Shown: positions 18,822 to 28,143 of the stretch, piece after piece
How the letters are laid out: each line of letters begins with the position of its first letter
Position numbering within the stretch: the first letter of the stretch is position 1
Assembly: GCF_024919275.1 (NCBI RefSeq)
Contig: NZ_JANWGH010000001.1
Coordinates: 62,001-126,000 of the forward strand
Direction of reading: 5' to 3'
Length of the DNA stretch: 64,000 bases
Source of the DNA: Algoriphagus limi
GTDB lineage: Bacteria > Bacteroidota > Bacteroidia > Cytophagales > Cyclobacteriaceae
The notes under the pieces: generated by a model
The model's input: only the letters and a program-made list of their open reading frames with translations
Database searches by the model: none
Told to the model about the DNA's origin: nothing
Program-made: the position numbers and the translations under genes

Positions 18822-21101
18822 TTATTTCACCACCGTTTTGGTTTCAGTGACGATCTTCTTTCCCTCTTCGTACTTGATTTCTTTTTTGACTTCGACTACT
18901 TTGGCATCTGCGATTTCCCCATGAGAATCATGAGAAGATAGTAATGGCGCAATTACTAATCCTACCAAACAGGTCAACTTGATCAAGATGTTCATGGATG
19001 GACCAGATGTATCTTTAAATGGATCTCCGACAGTATCTCCGGTTACAGCTGCTTTGTGAGCTTCCGAACCTTTGAAGGTCATTTGTCCATCGATCATTAC
19101 ACCAGCTTCAAATGATTTTTTTGCATTATCCCATGCACCACCAGCATTGTTTTGGAAGATAGCCCACATTACCCCAGAAACTGTAACACCTGCCATATAT
19201 CCACCAAGAACCTCAGCAGCAAGCATGGTATCTCCTGTCGTAAGTTGTGTTAAAAACGCGATTAAGATTGGAGAAACAATAGTCAATAAACCAGGAAGCA
19301 TCATCTCCTTCAAAGAAGCAGTCGTCGAGATCTCTACGCACTTGTCGTATTCAGGTTCTGCTTTACCTTCCATGATACCAGGAATCTCTCTAAACTGACG
19401 TCGTACTTCCTTGACCATTGCCATTGCCGCTTTACCTACAGAGCTCATTGCCAGGGCGGAAAATACTACTGGAATCATCGCTCCGACAAAAAGAGCAGCA
19501 AGAACAGGGGCTTTGAAAATGTTAATTCCATCAATTCCTGTAAAGGTTACGTAAGCTGCGAAAAGAGCAAGCGCTGTCAATGCCGCAGAAGCAATCGCAA
19601 AACCTTTACCAATTGCTGCAGTAGTATTTCCAACAGAGTCAAGAATATCTGTTCGCTCTCGTACTTCTTTTGGTAATTCACTCATTTCGGCGATACCACC
19701 TGCATTATCAGCAATTGGACCGAAGGCATCGATAGCCAACTGCATTGCTGTGGTAGCCATCATGGCAGATGCAGCAATCGCTACCCCGTAGAAACCTGCG
19801 AAAGCATATGCTCCCCAGATTGCACCGGCAAAAAGAAGTACTGGTGCGAAAGTGGACATCATACCCTGAGAAAGGCCTGCGATGATATTGGTTGCAGCTC
19901 CTGTAGATGAGTTTTGAATAATGGTCATCACAGGCTTTTTGCCCATTCCGGTATAGTATTCTGTAAAGTAGCTAATCAAACCTCCAACGGCCAAGCCTAT
20001 CAAAACGGCAGCAAATACGTTGAATGAACTTACGGTTTGCAAACCTTTACCGAAGAATGTCATTTGCATTTCTGCAGGTAGCATCCAATCAATGATGAAA
20101 TAAGAAGCAATACCTGTTAAGATAATCGATCCCCAGTTTCCTTTATTCAATGCCGCCTGTACTTGTGCTTCTTTTGCATTGTTGTCACTAATCTTGATAA
20201 ACCAAGAACCTATGATAGAGAAAATGATACCGATACCGGCAATCAAAACTGGTAATAGGATTGGCCCCATTCCGCCAAAGGCGTCATTCATTGGTGCGCC
20301 ATTGTTGATATCGTTGATCAGGTAATTACCTAATACCATTGCTGCCAACATGGTGGCTACGTAAGAACCGAAAAGGTCAGCACCCATTCCGGCAACATCA
20401 CCGACGTTATCACCTACGTTATCTGCAATTGTAGCAGGGTTACGTGGGTCATCTTCTGGAATTCCAGCCTCTACTTTACCAACCAAGTCAGCGCCTACAT
20501 CCGCAGCTTTAGTATAAATACCTCCTCCCACACGAGCAAAAAGGGCAATGGATTCAGCACCTAGAGAGAAACCCGCAAGTGTTTCAAGAACGATAGTCAT
20601 TTCCATGTAGAATGATTGCTCTCCGGTAATGAAAAATTGAACGAGAAGTGCAAGCAGTAAAGAAAGACCGAATACGGCCAATCCCGCAACACCAAGACCC
20701 ATAACGGTACCTCCTCTAAATGAAACCTGAAGGGCTTTTGGTAAGCTGGTTCTTGCAGCTTGTGTTGTTCTTACATTGGCGTCTGTTGCTATTCGCATCC
20801 CGATGTTACCGGCAATAGCTGAGAATACTGCTCCGATTACAAAGGCCACAACGATGAACCAATGGGTAGTTTCAACCAACATTGAAACAATACCTAGCAG
20901 AATTCCCGCTACGACAACGAAAATGGATAGCATTCTGTATTCAGCTGCTAAGAATGCCATAGCTCCTTCTTTGACGTAACCAGCAAGCTTTTTCATGTTT
21001 TCTTCACCCTGATCTTGCTTGTTTACCCATGTTCTTAAATAGAACATATAGGCTAATCCGATTACCCCAAAAGCTGGTAAAATGTAGATTAAGTTTTCCA
21101 T
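18822..21101 (-). CDS. hppA: Membrane-bound ion-translocating pyrophosphatase
   Basis: 759 residues and about 16 transmembrane helices. The pyrophosphate-binding motif [11 protein letters not shown] and the acidic [17 protein letters not shown] loop are intact. It pumps cations out of the cytoplasm at the expense of PPi. The GNTTAA segment carries Ala where K+-independent enzymes have Lys, which by family rules points to the K+-dependent group, many of which move Na+ (or Na+ and H+). The ion cannot be settled from sequence alone. The C-terminal tail after residue 725 is Lys/Glu-rich and cytosolic or periplasmic. It is monocistronic, with its own promoter and terminator. Confidence 0.96.
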   Translation of the reverse strand: MENLIYILPAFGVIGLAYMFYLRTWVNKQDQGEENMKKLAGYVKEGAMAFLAAEYRMLSIFVVVAGILLGIVSMLVETTHWFIVVAFVIGAVFSAIAGNIGMRIATDANVRTTQAARTSLPKALQVSFRGGTVMGLGVAGLAVFGLSLLLALLVQFFITGEQSFYMEMTIVLETLAGFSLGAESIALFARVGGGIYTKAADVGADLVGKVEAGIPEDDPRNPATIADNVGDNVGDVAGMGADLFGSYVATMLAAMVLGNYLINDINNGAPMNDAFGGMGPILLPVLIAGIGIIFSIIGSWFIKISDNNAKEAQVQAALNKGNWGSIILTGIASYFIIDWMLPAEMQMTFFGKGLQTVSSFNVFAAVLIGLAVGGLISYFTEYYTGMGKKPVMTIIQNSSTGAATNIIAGLSQGMMSTFAPVLLFAGAIWGAYAFAGFYGVAIAASAMMATTAMQLAIDAFGPIADNAGGIAEMSELPKEVRERTDILDSVGNTTAAIGKGFAIASAALTALALFAAYVTFTGIDGINIFKAPVLAALFVGAMIPVVFSALAMSSVGKAAMAMVKEVRRQFREIPGIMEGKAEPEYDKCVEISTTASLKEMMLPGLLTIVSPILIAFLTQLTTGDTMLAAEVLGGYMAGVTVSGVMWAIFQNNAGGAWDNAKKSFEAGVMIDGQMTFKGSEAHKAAVTGDTVGDPFKDTSGPSMNILIKLTCLVGLVIAPLLSSHDSHGEIADAKVVEVKKEIKYEEGKKIVTETKTVVK

Positions 21102-21139
21102 TTATTTTTTTCTTTTGACTCCTTGGATAAATAATTTGG

Positions 21140-21169
21140 CAAATATAGGACTTCTAACTTTCCAGCCAA
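21140..21169 (-). promoter_or_regulatory. Bacteroidota-type promoter of hppA
   Basis: On the minus strand a TTG (plus 21167-21169) is followed 19 bases later by TATATTTG (plus 21140-21147), matching the phylum's TTG-N19-TAnnTTTG promoter. It lies about 40 bases upstream of the hppA ATG. Confidence 0.7.
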
Positions 21170-21300
21170 CTGGTAAAATATTTTCTGTTTTGTGATTTTT
21201 GCACAAGTTTTTTTTAAAAACTGATAATATTACTAGGCTTTTCAGGCTTAATTTTTAGAATTTGTCTAAAAAAATGACAATTCATTAAAATCATATCTAA

Positions 21301-21576
21301 ATGAATGTTCAGCAATTCAAAAGGTTGGAACAACCAGATCCTTCTTTTACACCTGAATTATTAGCCTTATGGTGGGATTTTCATGGGAATTGGGACATGG
21401 CACATTCTCAGGTTGATCATCTTTCAGGAAAGCTTTCGGCCAGGGTTCATGCCTACCTTCATCGAAAGGAAGGAGACCTCTGGAATGCGGATTATTGGTA
21501 TCGAATAGCAGGTGAGGAGCGGCCTACTTATTCCTTGGATAGGGAATGGGAGGAACTGCTTGAGCGGTTGTTGTAA
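21301..21576 (+). CDS. Conserved small protein of unknown function
   Basis: 91 residues, Trp-rich: LLALWWDFHGNWDMAHSQVDHLSG, then HAYLHRKEGDLWNADYWYRIAG. I recall similar unnamed proteins in other Bacteroidota but no defined domain. No signal or membrane segment; probably a soluble, mostly helical protein. It is divergent from hppA across a 199-bp gap. Confidence 0.75.
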   Translation: MNVQQFKRLEQPDPSFTPELLALWWDFHGNWDMAHSQVDHLSGKLSARVHAYLHRKEGDLWNADYWYRIAGEERPTYSLDREWEELLERLL

Positions 21577-21609
21577 CAAACATTCGGATGATTCGGATGT
21601 TGTCAAAAC

Positions 21610-22020
21610 ATGAACTTTCTTATCCCTTTGTTGATGGTTTTGAGTTTGGATATTTCTCAGCCGAAAGGCTTGAAGGATTTTCGCTGGGAAAAGCGGATTC
21701 TATTATTTTTTGATTGTTCTGAAGATTCTTGTGTGGACTTTAAAGAATATGAAAGCAAGATTTCAGAAAGGAAGCTCCTGATTGTGCGATTTGAGGGTCA
21801 AAATCTCGTTCAGAATTCAGAGGAAATCGATCTCGAAAAAGATTCATTTTTAAAAGTAAAAAACAAGGAAAAAGGTGGAAGTCAATGGTATCTCATTGGG
21901 TTGGATGGAGGTGTAAAAGCTTCCGGGAAACAATCAGAATTTGATTGGGATTGGATTTTTAGAAAGATTGATTCCATGCCCATGAGACAAAGTGAAATCA
22001 GAATAGGAGTGAAAAATTGA
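21610..22020 (+). CDS. DUF4174 domain-containing exported protein
   Basis: 136 residues. A short N-terminal hydrophobic segment (FLIPLLMVLSLDIS) acts as a signal. KRILLFFDCSEDS, WYLIGLDGGVKASG and DSMPMRQSEIR are the DUF4174 landmarks. The domain has a thioredoxin-like look without a CXXC pair. Function unknown. It starts 33 bases after the preceding small gene. Confidence 0.78.
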   Translation: MNFLIPLLMVLSLDISQPKGLKDFRWEKRILLFFDCSEDSCVDFKEYESKISERKLLIVRFEGQNLVQNSEEIDLEKDSFLKVKNKEKGGSQWYLIGLDGGVKASGKQSEFDWDWIFRKIDSMPMRQSEIRIGVKN

Positions 22021-22117
22021 AATTAAACCCCCGAAAAATACCCATTTTAGGGGATGTTTTCGTGTTTTTTAGATCCGTAATTTAGGGGTCTGTTTTTGCT
22101 TGAAATTTAATCAGACT

Positions 22118-22351
22118 ATGAAATTCTTTTATATCTCCTCTGAACCTAATCAGGATAATTTATTTGAAATACACGATCGCGATTGTCCTCAAATTCCAAA
22201 TGCGATCAATAGGGATTATTTAGGTCCTTTTAATAACGGTTCTGAAGCTCTTCGTACAGCTAGCAGAAATAAGACTAATGTCACCCTTTGTGGATCCTGC
22301 TGTCAGGGAGAGACTGCCTCAATTATTTTCAAAGATAAAATCTCTCACTAG
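22118..22351 (+). CDS. Small Cys/His-rich protein of unknown function
   Basis: 77 residues from the ATG at 22118 (a TTG at 22100 is in frame but less likely). The pattern IHDRDCP, GSEALRTA and TLCGSCCQG places one His and several Cys in a way that could bind a metal, somewhat like short Ada-type or HxxC...CxxC modules. No family recognised. It stands alone in an AT-rich stretch before the tRNA gene. Confidence 0.55.
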   Translation: MKFFYISSEPNQDNLFEIHDRDCPQIPNAINRDYLGPFNNGSEALRTASRNKTNVTLCGSCCQGETASIIFKDKISH

Positions 22352-22424
22352 TACTTTTTCTTGCTTTTTGGGATAGCTATAATTTCATAGCTAAAATGGA
22401 TTTTTTCTTTGAATCTTTTAGATT

Positions 22425-22461
22425 TGCCTCCCGCAAAGGAGAGATTTAAAATAGGGAGGCA
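22425..22461. other. Stem-loop in intergenic DNA
   Basis: TGCCTCCC (22425-22432) and GGGAGGCA (22454-22461) form a perfect 8-bp stem with a 21-base loop. There is no T-run, so it is not a clean intrinsic terminator. It lies between the small Cys-rich gene and the tRNA remnant. Confidence 0.4.
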
Positions 22462-22494
22462 CCTTATCTTTCAAAATTTCTATATTTTCTTTTA

Positions 22495-22575
22495 GCGGGG
22501 TGTGACGCATCCCGATATTTATCGGGAAGGTTAGTGTATCCTGACTGGAAGTATGGTTACAGGTTCAAATCTTAA
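22495..22575 (+). pseudogene. Decayed tRNA-Pro-like copy
   Basis: Base by base this follows the intact tRNA-Pro 150 bases downstream: GGGGTGTGACGCA matches the acceptor/D-arm start, GGTTAGTGTA the D-arm end, and CAGGTTCAAATC the T-arm. The anticodon stem no longer pairs, the 3' acceptor half is lost (CTTAAAG instead of CACCCCG), and an 18-base palindrome sits in the D-loop position. It cannot be a working tRNA. Confidence 0.65.
22510..22527. repeat. 18-bp palindrome inserted in the tRNA remnant
   Basis: TCCCGATATTTATCGGGA is an 8-bp perfect inverted repeat with a 2-base centre. Short palindromes of the CCCGAT...ATCGGG type are widespread in Bacteroidota intergenic DNA. Here it interrupts the D-loop of the tRNA-like copy. 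Confidence 0.65.
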
Positions 22576-22644
22576 AGAAGAGTTGAATTTGCTAAAAGTT
22601 TAATAGAATTGATTTTCAGTACTTGAAAATTAGAAGTATTAATT

Positions 22645-22719
22645 CGGGGTGTGGCGCAGTCCGGTTAGCGTACACGTCTGGGGGGCGTGTGGTCGCAGGT
22701 TCAAATCCTGTCACCCCGA
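22645..22719 (+). tRNA. tRNA-Pro (GGG anticodon)
   Basis: 75 bases folding as a complete cloverleaf: acceptor CGGGGTG/CACCCCG, D-stem GCGC/GCGT, anticodon stem CACGT/GCGTG with loop CTGGGGG (anticodon GGG), T-stem GCAGG/CCTGT with loop TTCAAAT, discriminator A. CCA is not encoded. It is followed at once by a strong terminator and then by the accessory island. Confidence 0.93.
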
Positions 22720-22731
22720 CTTGATTATCAG

Positions 22732-22766
22732 GGAGCTACGATTTTAATTATCGTAGCTCCTTTTTT
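22732..22766 (+). terminator. Rho-independent terminator behind tRNA-Pro
   Basis: GGAGCTACGAT (22732-22742) and ATCGTAGCTCC (22750-22760) form an 11-bp stem with a 7-base loop followed by six T. Confidence 0.9.
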
Positions 22767-22767
22767 A

Positions 22768-22789
22768 TTTGCACAAAATTTGCACAAAA
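22768..22789. repeat. Tandem 11-bp repeat at the island edge
   Basis: TTTGCACAAAA occurs twice back to back (22768-22778 and 22779-22789), directly behind the tRNA-Pro terminator. Position suggests a recombinase arm site or scar of integration; no integrase gene is present in the window to support this. Confidence 0.4.
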
Positions 22790-23177
22790 ATTTTCCGATA
22801 GCTTATGTTTTTTGTTATGAAGTTTAACAAGTCCAATTTTTCGCAACTGGTAAAATCAAAAATCAAATTTCAATTTTGACCCTACCCCGGTCAAAAAAAT
22901 CAGTTTTTTTTTTTGGATTATTAATTATCTATGTGAGTGTATAGGCCCAGCTGATCTTCCATGTAATGCAACCAGTCTTGATTTTTAATTTATTGAAATA
23001 TTAGATTATAAATTAAGGCTATGTTGAATACGTTTTTAGGTAGAAGAGGGCTCATTTGGTTAAATTCATTTCTTTTAAAACAATCGCCTAATACAAAAAA
23101 ATATTGAAAAAAAAATACCTAAAAATGGGTATTTTTTTTATGATAGAAAATATGAATTTTTAAAGAAAAATTGACCG
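22790..23177. other. AT-rich gene-free stretch at the start of the island
   Basis: 388 bases with no credible coding frame. The only structure I see is an AT-rich hairpin at about 23107-23139 (AATACC and GGTATT arms flanked by A- and T-runs), which could terminate in either direction, 39 bases before the PLD-like gene. No clear promoter box. Confidence 0.4.
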
Positions 23178-25262
23178 ATGGATAATTACGATAGCTTTAA
23201 TAGTAACCAAGATTTTATTTTTGATAATCAAGAAATATTCGATAGGCTTTCCATGGAGTTAAATAAAGCTGAAAAAACTATCAAAGTAGCAGCAGCTTGG
23301 TTCACGGACCCTGATTTGTTAGAAATTCTTGTTAAGAAAGCAAAAGAAGGAGTTTCTGTCGATGTAATCATTTCAGATAATGTTAATAATGAAAAACTTG
23401 ACTTTTCTGAGCTTACAAGATCAGGAGGGGAAGTACTAAAAGTTAAAAACACAGGTTATGGAATGATGCATCAAAAGTATTGCATTATTGATAATAGAAT
23501 TGCTATTCACGGATCTTACAATTGGTCAGTTAACGCTAGGACGAATAATGATGAGAGTATTACTATAACAGATATTCCTTCTATGGTAAATAAAATGAAT
23601 GATCATTTTGAAAAAATTAAATCAAGAGGAGAAATAGTAAGCACATCGAAACCTAAAGGACTTAAGGCTTGGATCAATAATTTAATTAGTAAGCCGAATG
23701 GATTTGATTCCTCTTCTAATGAAGAGCAAAAAGAAAATGAAGATTCATTCGCAGAGCAAAGTGGGGCAAGTGATTTAGAACTAAATCAAGAAGAAAAAGA
23801 TAAGCTGGAATATCAGCGAGTTTTGGATTCAATGATTGCCGCTGAAGTCAGTGATTTTGACAGGCAGCTTCTTAAACAAGAGGGGTATGAGCGATCTCGC
23901 TTAAATAACGGTGATCACCAGATTTTAAGTTCGGCTTTGGATTCCGTTTATTCAGTATTTATTAATGAAATAAATGTTGTAGAGGATAAAAAGAACCGCT
24001 TGAAATCTAAAATCAATGAGCATGAGGTTAGAACTATTGATGCGGCAAATGAGAAATTTGAATTGAATAAAAAAACTTTAGAGGTTCAATTTTCAGCCAA
24101 AGAAGAAAATATTATTAAAAAGTCCAATACTATAGCGTCAATTATTGAAAGTCTGAGGAACAATATCAAAAAAATACATGATATAGAAATAAAAGAAATC
24201 GAAAGAAAAAAGGAGGTTATTAATCAAAAAATTAAAGAGATTGAGATTCAATTTGTTAAACCTGCTCTACGGTGGTTTGAACTAATTCCATTTTCAATAC
24301 TATTTTTTGGGATATTAGGTTACTTGATTGTTTTTTACTCATCTGCAGCATATATTCTTATTTTTAGTGAAGCAGATGCAAAAACTGCGGAGCTAAATGG
24401 AGCACAAATTTTACCTCCAGATATATTTAATCCTGATGCAATCAATCTTTCATTAGATAAAGGTTTTGGAGGGATAGCAATCGTTTTCCTTTTTGTTTTT
24501 ATTCCGTTATCCTTGTCCTTAATTGACGTTTTTTTAACAGATTTGAAAAAGAGCTGGGCTTTTTTTTGGTCTCTCTTTTTAATAATCCTTGTTGATGTTT
24601 TTATAGCCTTTAGAGTAGCCAAGTCAATCCATGAAATCAAATATTTGTCAGGGCAAATTAATGAACCTTGGGAAGGGATTAACGCATTTTCAGATGTAAA
24701 TTTTTACCTCGTATTTATTCTTGGCGCACTTGGACTACTAATGTTTAAATTGATATACAAAAAGCTGATTTCCTTTTTCGAAGAAAGGAATCCAGATATT
24801 GACAAGCAACAGAAGAAGAAAATCGTTACTCAATTAAAGGATGAAATTGAAGATCTAAATTTGAGAATCAAAGAGTTTAATAATCAGATAGCAGAAAAAG
24901 AGGATCAAATTATTTTTCATGAAAATGAAGTAAATCTATTGGATACAGTTAAAGGTTTTCTTCCTTCCCAAAAAGCCATGGCTTTTGAAAAGTTAGAGAC
25001 CGAGTTGAATTTGAAAATTCAAAACATAAAGAGTATAACAGCTATTTATTTATCTCATATTGATAATGATAAACTTCCGATTTCTATGGATTCGATTAAT
25101 GATAGAATTAATATTTACTTAGAAGGTTGGAGTAATTATTTACATGAGATATATGCAATCAGGAAGGCGACTGAAATGGCCCAGTTTGCTCTTGATGAAG
25201 CTAGGAAATGGAAAGAAGATAAGATTCAAAAAAAGCTTATAGATTTTAGAATAATTAAATAA
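23178..25262 (+). CDS. Phospholipase-D-like nuclease domain fused to a multi-pass membrane and coiled-coil protein
   Basis: 694 residues. Residues about 15-160 form a single PLD-like domain with one HKD motif (HQKYCIID near residue 99, then GSYNWS), most like the Nuc-type nucleases that dimerise to make one active site. A Lys/Glu-rich coiled coil follows (about 260-365), then four predicted transmembrane helices (about 375-400, 425-450, 460-485, 505-530), a second coiled coil and a C-terminal helical region. The architecture suggests a membrane-anchored nuclease or lipase effector. Its stop overlaps the next start by one base (TAATG), so the pair is coupled. First gene of the island; family not recognised as a whole. 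Confidence 0.75.
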   Translation: MDNYDSFNSNQDFIFDNQEIFDRLSMELNKAEKTIKVAAAWFTDPDLLEILVKKAKEGVSVDVIISDNVNNEKLDFSELTRSGGEVLKVKNTGYGMMHQKYCIIDNRIAIHGSYNWSVNARTNNDESITITDIPSMVNKMNDHFEKIKSRGEIVSTSKPKGLKAWINNLISKPNGFDSSSNEEQKENEDSFAEQSGASDLELNQEEKDKLEYQRVLDSMIAAEVSDFDRQLLKQEGYERSRLNNGDHQILSSALDSVYSVFINEINVVEDKKNRLKSKINEHEVRTIDAANEKFELNKKTLEVQFSAKEENIIKKSNTIASIIESLRNNIKKIHDIEIKEIERKKEVINQKIKEIEIQFVKPALRWFELIPFSILFFGILGYLIVFYSSAAYILIFSEADAKTAELNGAQILPPDIFNPDAINLSLDKGFGGIAIVFLFVFIPLSLSLIDVFLTDLKKSWAFFWSLFLIILVDVFIAFRVAKSIHEIKYLSGQINEPWEGINAFSDVNFYLVFILGALGLLMFKLIYKKLISFFEERNPDIDKQQKKKIVTQLKDEIEDLNLRIKEFNNQIAEKEDQIIFHENEVNLLDTVKGFLPSQKAMAFEKLETELNLKIQNIKSITAIYLSHIDNDKLPISMDSINDRINIYLEGWSNYLHEIYAIRKATEMAQFALDEARKWKEDKIQKKLIDFRIIK

Positions 25263-26266
25263 TGACTTTAAATAGAATATATTTTGCGGTATTAATTATT
25301 TGGATTTCAGCTTGTGGTAGTTCAAAATCAGAGATCCCTATAACTAGTGAACCGATAGTTAAGAAAAAAATTGAACATTTTAATATAATTTTTGCTCCAG
25401 ATTTATCTAATAGGGTTATTAGTGAAATAAGGCCTAAGCCTGTAGAAGATACTCAAATTATTTTGGACTTTATTAGAAATGTGGAGAGAGTATTGACTTA
25501 TAAAAGAAACCAAAATCAATATGATATTTATAGTTTCGACTTTATTAATAAAAATCTTATATCTAGGTTCAATGTGGACTTAGATGCAATGAGATTAGAT
25601 TTTTCAATATTTGATAATAGACAAATTGAAAGAATTGACTATTTAAGAAACAGATCTTCTATTAAGACATTTGACTCTGATCTTCAAAGATTTGAAAGTG
25701 AATTAAAAAAAGTTTATACATCTGCTGAAAAGGATAATTATGGGGCTGATATTTATTCTTATTTAAATTCGTTAAGTCAATCCAATCTTGGTAAAGATTT
25801 AAATGAATTTGAATATCAAAACGTTGTTTATCAAGGGGTTTATAGGAATATTTTAATAATCTTTACTGATGGTTACATTGAGGCTGGATTATATGGAGAT
25901 GAAGGGTGTAAGGATGGAAACCAATGTTATTATTTAAGTTCAAATAAGATTTCAGAATTTAGGAAAGCATACAAGGATTCTGGAGAAATATCTATTGAAA
26001 ACTTTTTCCTTAAAAATAATTATGGGATTGTACCTGTCAATAATCCTGTTTTAACAGAATTTGAAGTGCTCGTGTTAGAAATTAATGATAGATCATTGGA
26101 TGTAGCTGGAAATGCTACTGTTCACCCAAAAGACTATGAGATAATCAAACTCTTTTGGTCAGATTGGTTGCAAAAATCTGGAGTAAAAAAATTCGATATT
26201 TTACCAATTTCTTCATCTAAAGACTTGGCTCAAAAGAATATTTTAGAATTTCTTGGTATCAAATAA
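25262..26266 (+). CDS. Lipoprotein with a vWA-like domain
   Basis: 334 residues. A lipoprotein signal ends in WISAC. HFNIIFAPDLSNRV resembles the first vWA strand and metal-site loop (DxSxS, here DLSNR, so the metal site is only partly kept), and NILIIFTDGYIEAG matches the later TDG strand. It is translationally coupled to the PLD-membrane gene, which suggests the two proteins work together at the envelope. No catalytic motif. The vWA assignment rests on two short motifs. Confidence 0.6.
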   Translation: MTLNRIYFAVLIIWISACGSSKSEIPITSEPIVKKKIEHFNIIFAPDLSNRVISEIRPKPVEDTQIILDFIRNVERVLTYKRNQNQYDIYSFDFINKNLISRFNVDLDAMRLDFSIFDNRQIERIDYLRNRSSIKTFDSDLQRFESELKKVYTSAEKDNYGADIYSYLNSLSQSNLGKDLNEFEYQNVVYQGVYRNILIIFTDGYIEAGLYGDEGCKDGNQCYYLSSNKISEFRKAYKDSGEISIENFFLKNNYGIVPVNNPVLTEFEVLVLEINDRSLDVAGNATVHPKDYEIIKLFWSDWLQKSGVKKFDILPISSSKDLAQKNILEFLGIK

Positions 26267-26332
26267 TCTTGTCATATTCCGAATTGATTTTTAAAAATTT
26301 AATAAAGACGAAAAGCTTAGTAGTCAATTGAT

Positions 26333-26815
26333 ATGTTAAGATTTATTCAACAATATGTATTTATTATTTTTTTAATTTTAAGCTATTCATTTCACTCTAC
26401 AGAAGATAATGTGATTGAGTTTTTTGAAGTGACAAAGGTTGTAGATGGGGATACATTTTGGATTGATGATGGAACCAAGAAGGGTCAAAAAATTAGATTA
26501 ATTGGTGTCAATACCCCTGAGACGAGACATCCTCAAAAGCCAGTTGAATACTACGGGAGGGAGGCATCTAATTATGTTAATTCCCGATTGAAAGGAAAGA
26601 AGGTTAGGTTAGAATATGATGTGGATAGAATTGATAGGTACGGTCGTACTCTAGCCTATGTGTTTTTAGAAGACGGATTGTTTCTAAATGCTGATCTTCT
26701 CAAAAATGGGTATGCTCAGGTTATGACTGTTCCTCCGAATGTTAAATATTCTGAGATGTTTTTAAAACTAGAGAGGAAAGCAAGGGGAAATAAGATGGGT
26801 TTGTGGGGAGAATAA
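26333..26815 (+). CDS. Exported thermonuclease-like (SNase) protein
   Basis: 160 residues. A signal-like N-terminus (FIIFLILSYSFHS) is followed by a staphylococcal nuclease fold: VVDGDTFWI, RLIGVNTPETR (catalytic Arg and Glu), EYYGREA, and DRYGRTLAYVF (second Arg). It should cut DNA or RNA in a Ca2+-dependent manner outside the cytoplasm. It sits 66 bp after the vWA-like lipoprotein; whether it belongs to the same unit is open. Confidence 0.88.
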   Translation: MLRFIQQYVFIIFLILSYSFHSTEDNVIEFFEVTKVVDGDTFWIDDGTKKGQKIRLIGVNTPETRHPQKPVEYYGREASNYVNSRLKGKKVRLEYDVDRIDRYGRTLAYVFLEDGLFLNADLLKNGYAQVMTVPPNVKYSEMFLKLERKARGNKMGLWGE

Positions 26816-27126
26816 TCACCATCCAACCTTTATCGTCAATTAAATTCAATTAAAAAAACCTGGACTTAAATAAATATTTAGTGTATTAAATATTTTGTTC
26901 TAAATAGATTTCACAAGGTTAGGACCCTAATTATAAAATAATTCCAATTGAGCCATATATTTATATTTCTAGTATTTGTTTGAGTTAAGATCTGGTCATA
27001 TCACGTATACAATTAACCATAAGATAAAAAGTGTCATGTATTTTTTATGACAATTGATGTCGAAAGAAATAAAGGAATTATTATTTCCCTTATTTTTCAA
27101 TAAATTATTTAAAAAGATATGCAAAC
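26816..27126. other. AT-rich gene-free stretch
   Basis: 311 bases with no credible gene. It contains a short inverted repeat TGTCAT (27032-27037) and ATGACA (27047-27052), about 75 bases upstream of the DnaB-like gene, which could be an operator or simple hairpin. Nothing else stands out. Confidence 0.35.
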
Positions 27127-28005
27127 ATGAATCCAGAAGAATTTTTCAAAAAACTTGGTATTGAATCAACATTTTCACCACCTATTTCTAGTGGATTTCA
27201 ATACCTAGACGAACTTATTCAAGGTGGATTCTCAAATGAAATAGTTACCCTTGCAAGTAGACCAGGACATGGAAAGACCGCATTTCTTTTTAATCTAATG
27301 ATGAATTTTTCTCAAATGCAGAATTTTAAAGGAATTGTTGCTTTTCCTCGAATGTCACAAAGACAATTCGTAATGCATTTCACGTCCTGGATGACCAATA
27401 CGGATGTTTTCAAAAATGGGTTTTCAGAAGAGGCTTTCAAGAAAATTTATGAGCATTACATAAATATGACTTCAAAAAAAGTTCAAGTTATACATCGTGT
27501 TATAAGCCTTGAAGAGATTTTTACAATAGCGCAGATAAATAAGGTAGATTACATTATTTTGGATGATTATTTTAGGAGTTATGCGTGGCAATATGATTTA
27601 AAGAGATATTTTGAAGACTTTTCAAAAATTCAATCATTTATTGAATACACAAATATTTCTGTTTTTGTCAGCATTCTAACTTCCAGAATGCCTGAAAAAC
27701 GAGGAGGGGATAGGCGCCCAATTTTATCTGACATATTTCGGAGTGATTTGGTTAGTACCTATTCTAATAAGATAATTCAGCTTTATCGTCCAGAACAATA
27801 TGGTATTACTATTGGGGAGGACGGTTTTACTACTATTGGGTTGGTAGAATTATTAATACAACAAAACTCAAGTGGACGAACTGGAGCATTAAGTTTTTTC
27901 CATTTTGCTCCATTTCGTATGAGAGAAGATCCTGTTGGAAGGTTAAGAATTGAAATGGAGAAAAACCCTTCAAGACCTGGATTTTTTGATGATTTATATG
28001 ATTGA
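27127..28005 (+). CDS. Lone DnaB C-terminal-type (RecA-fold) ATPase
   Basis: 292 residues. SGFQYLDELIQGG, Walker A LASRPGHGKTAF (residues about 43-53), Walker B VDYIILDDYF, KIIQLYRPEQYGI and the ending LLIQQNSSGRTGALSFFHF match, in order, the conserved blocks of the DnaB helicase C-terminal domain. The N-terminal DnaB domain and linker are absent, and the last block lacks the usual Lys-Gln-Arg-Asn pattern (here QQNSSG), so it is unlikely to be the replicative helicase. It may be a KaiC/DnaB-like ATPase working in conflict or DNA sensing. It stands alone, flanked by gene-free DNA. Confidence 0.7.
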   Translation: MNPEEFFKKLGIESTFSPPISSGFQYLDELIQGGFSNEIVTLASRPGHGKTAFLFNLMMNFSQMQNFKGIVAFPRMSQRQFVMHFTSWMTNTDVFKNGFSEEAFKKIYEHYINMTSKKVQVIHRVISLEEIFTIAQINKVDYIILDDYFRSYAWQYDLKRYFEDFSKIQSFIEYTNISVFVSILTSRMPEKRGGDRRPILSDIFRSDLVSTYSNKIIQLYRPEQYGITIGEDGFTTIGLVELLIQQNSSGRTGALSFFHFAPFRMREDPVGRLRIEMEKNPSRPGFFDDLYD

Positions 28006-28143
28006 ATAAATTCCTAATTGGGTATTGGAAAGTTTTGAACCAGTTATTTAGGAGTAGTAATTTCTTCAATTTTTATAGATAGTTCTGTCACTTTGAATTA
28101 CAGTAAACTCAAATAGGACTTCTTCCTGCTTCATTTTTCCAAT

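Noticed and set aside
22790..23177. Integrase or att core at the island edge
   Set aside because: No recombinase frame is present and no second copy of the tRNA 3' end can be found in the window.
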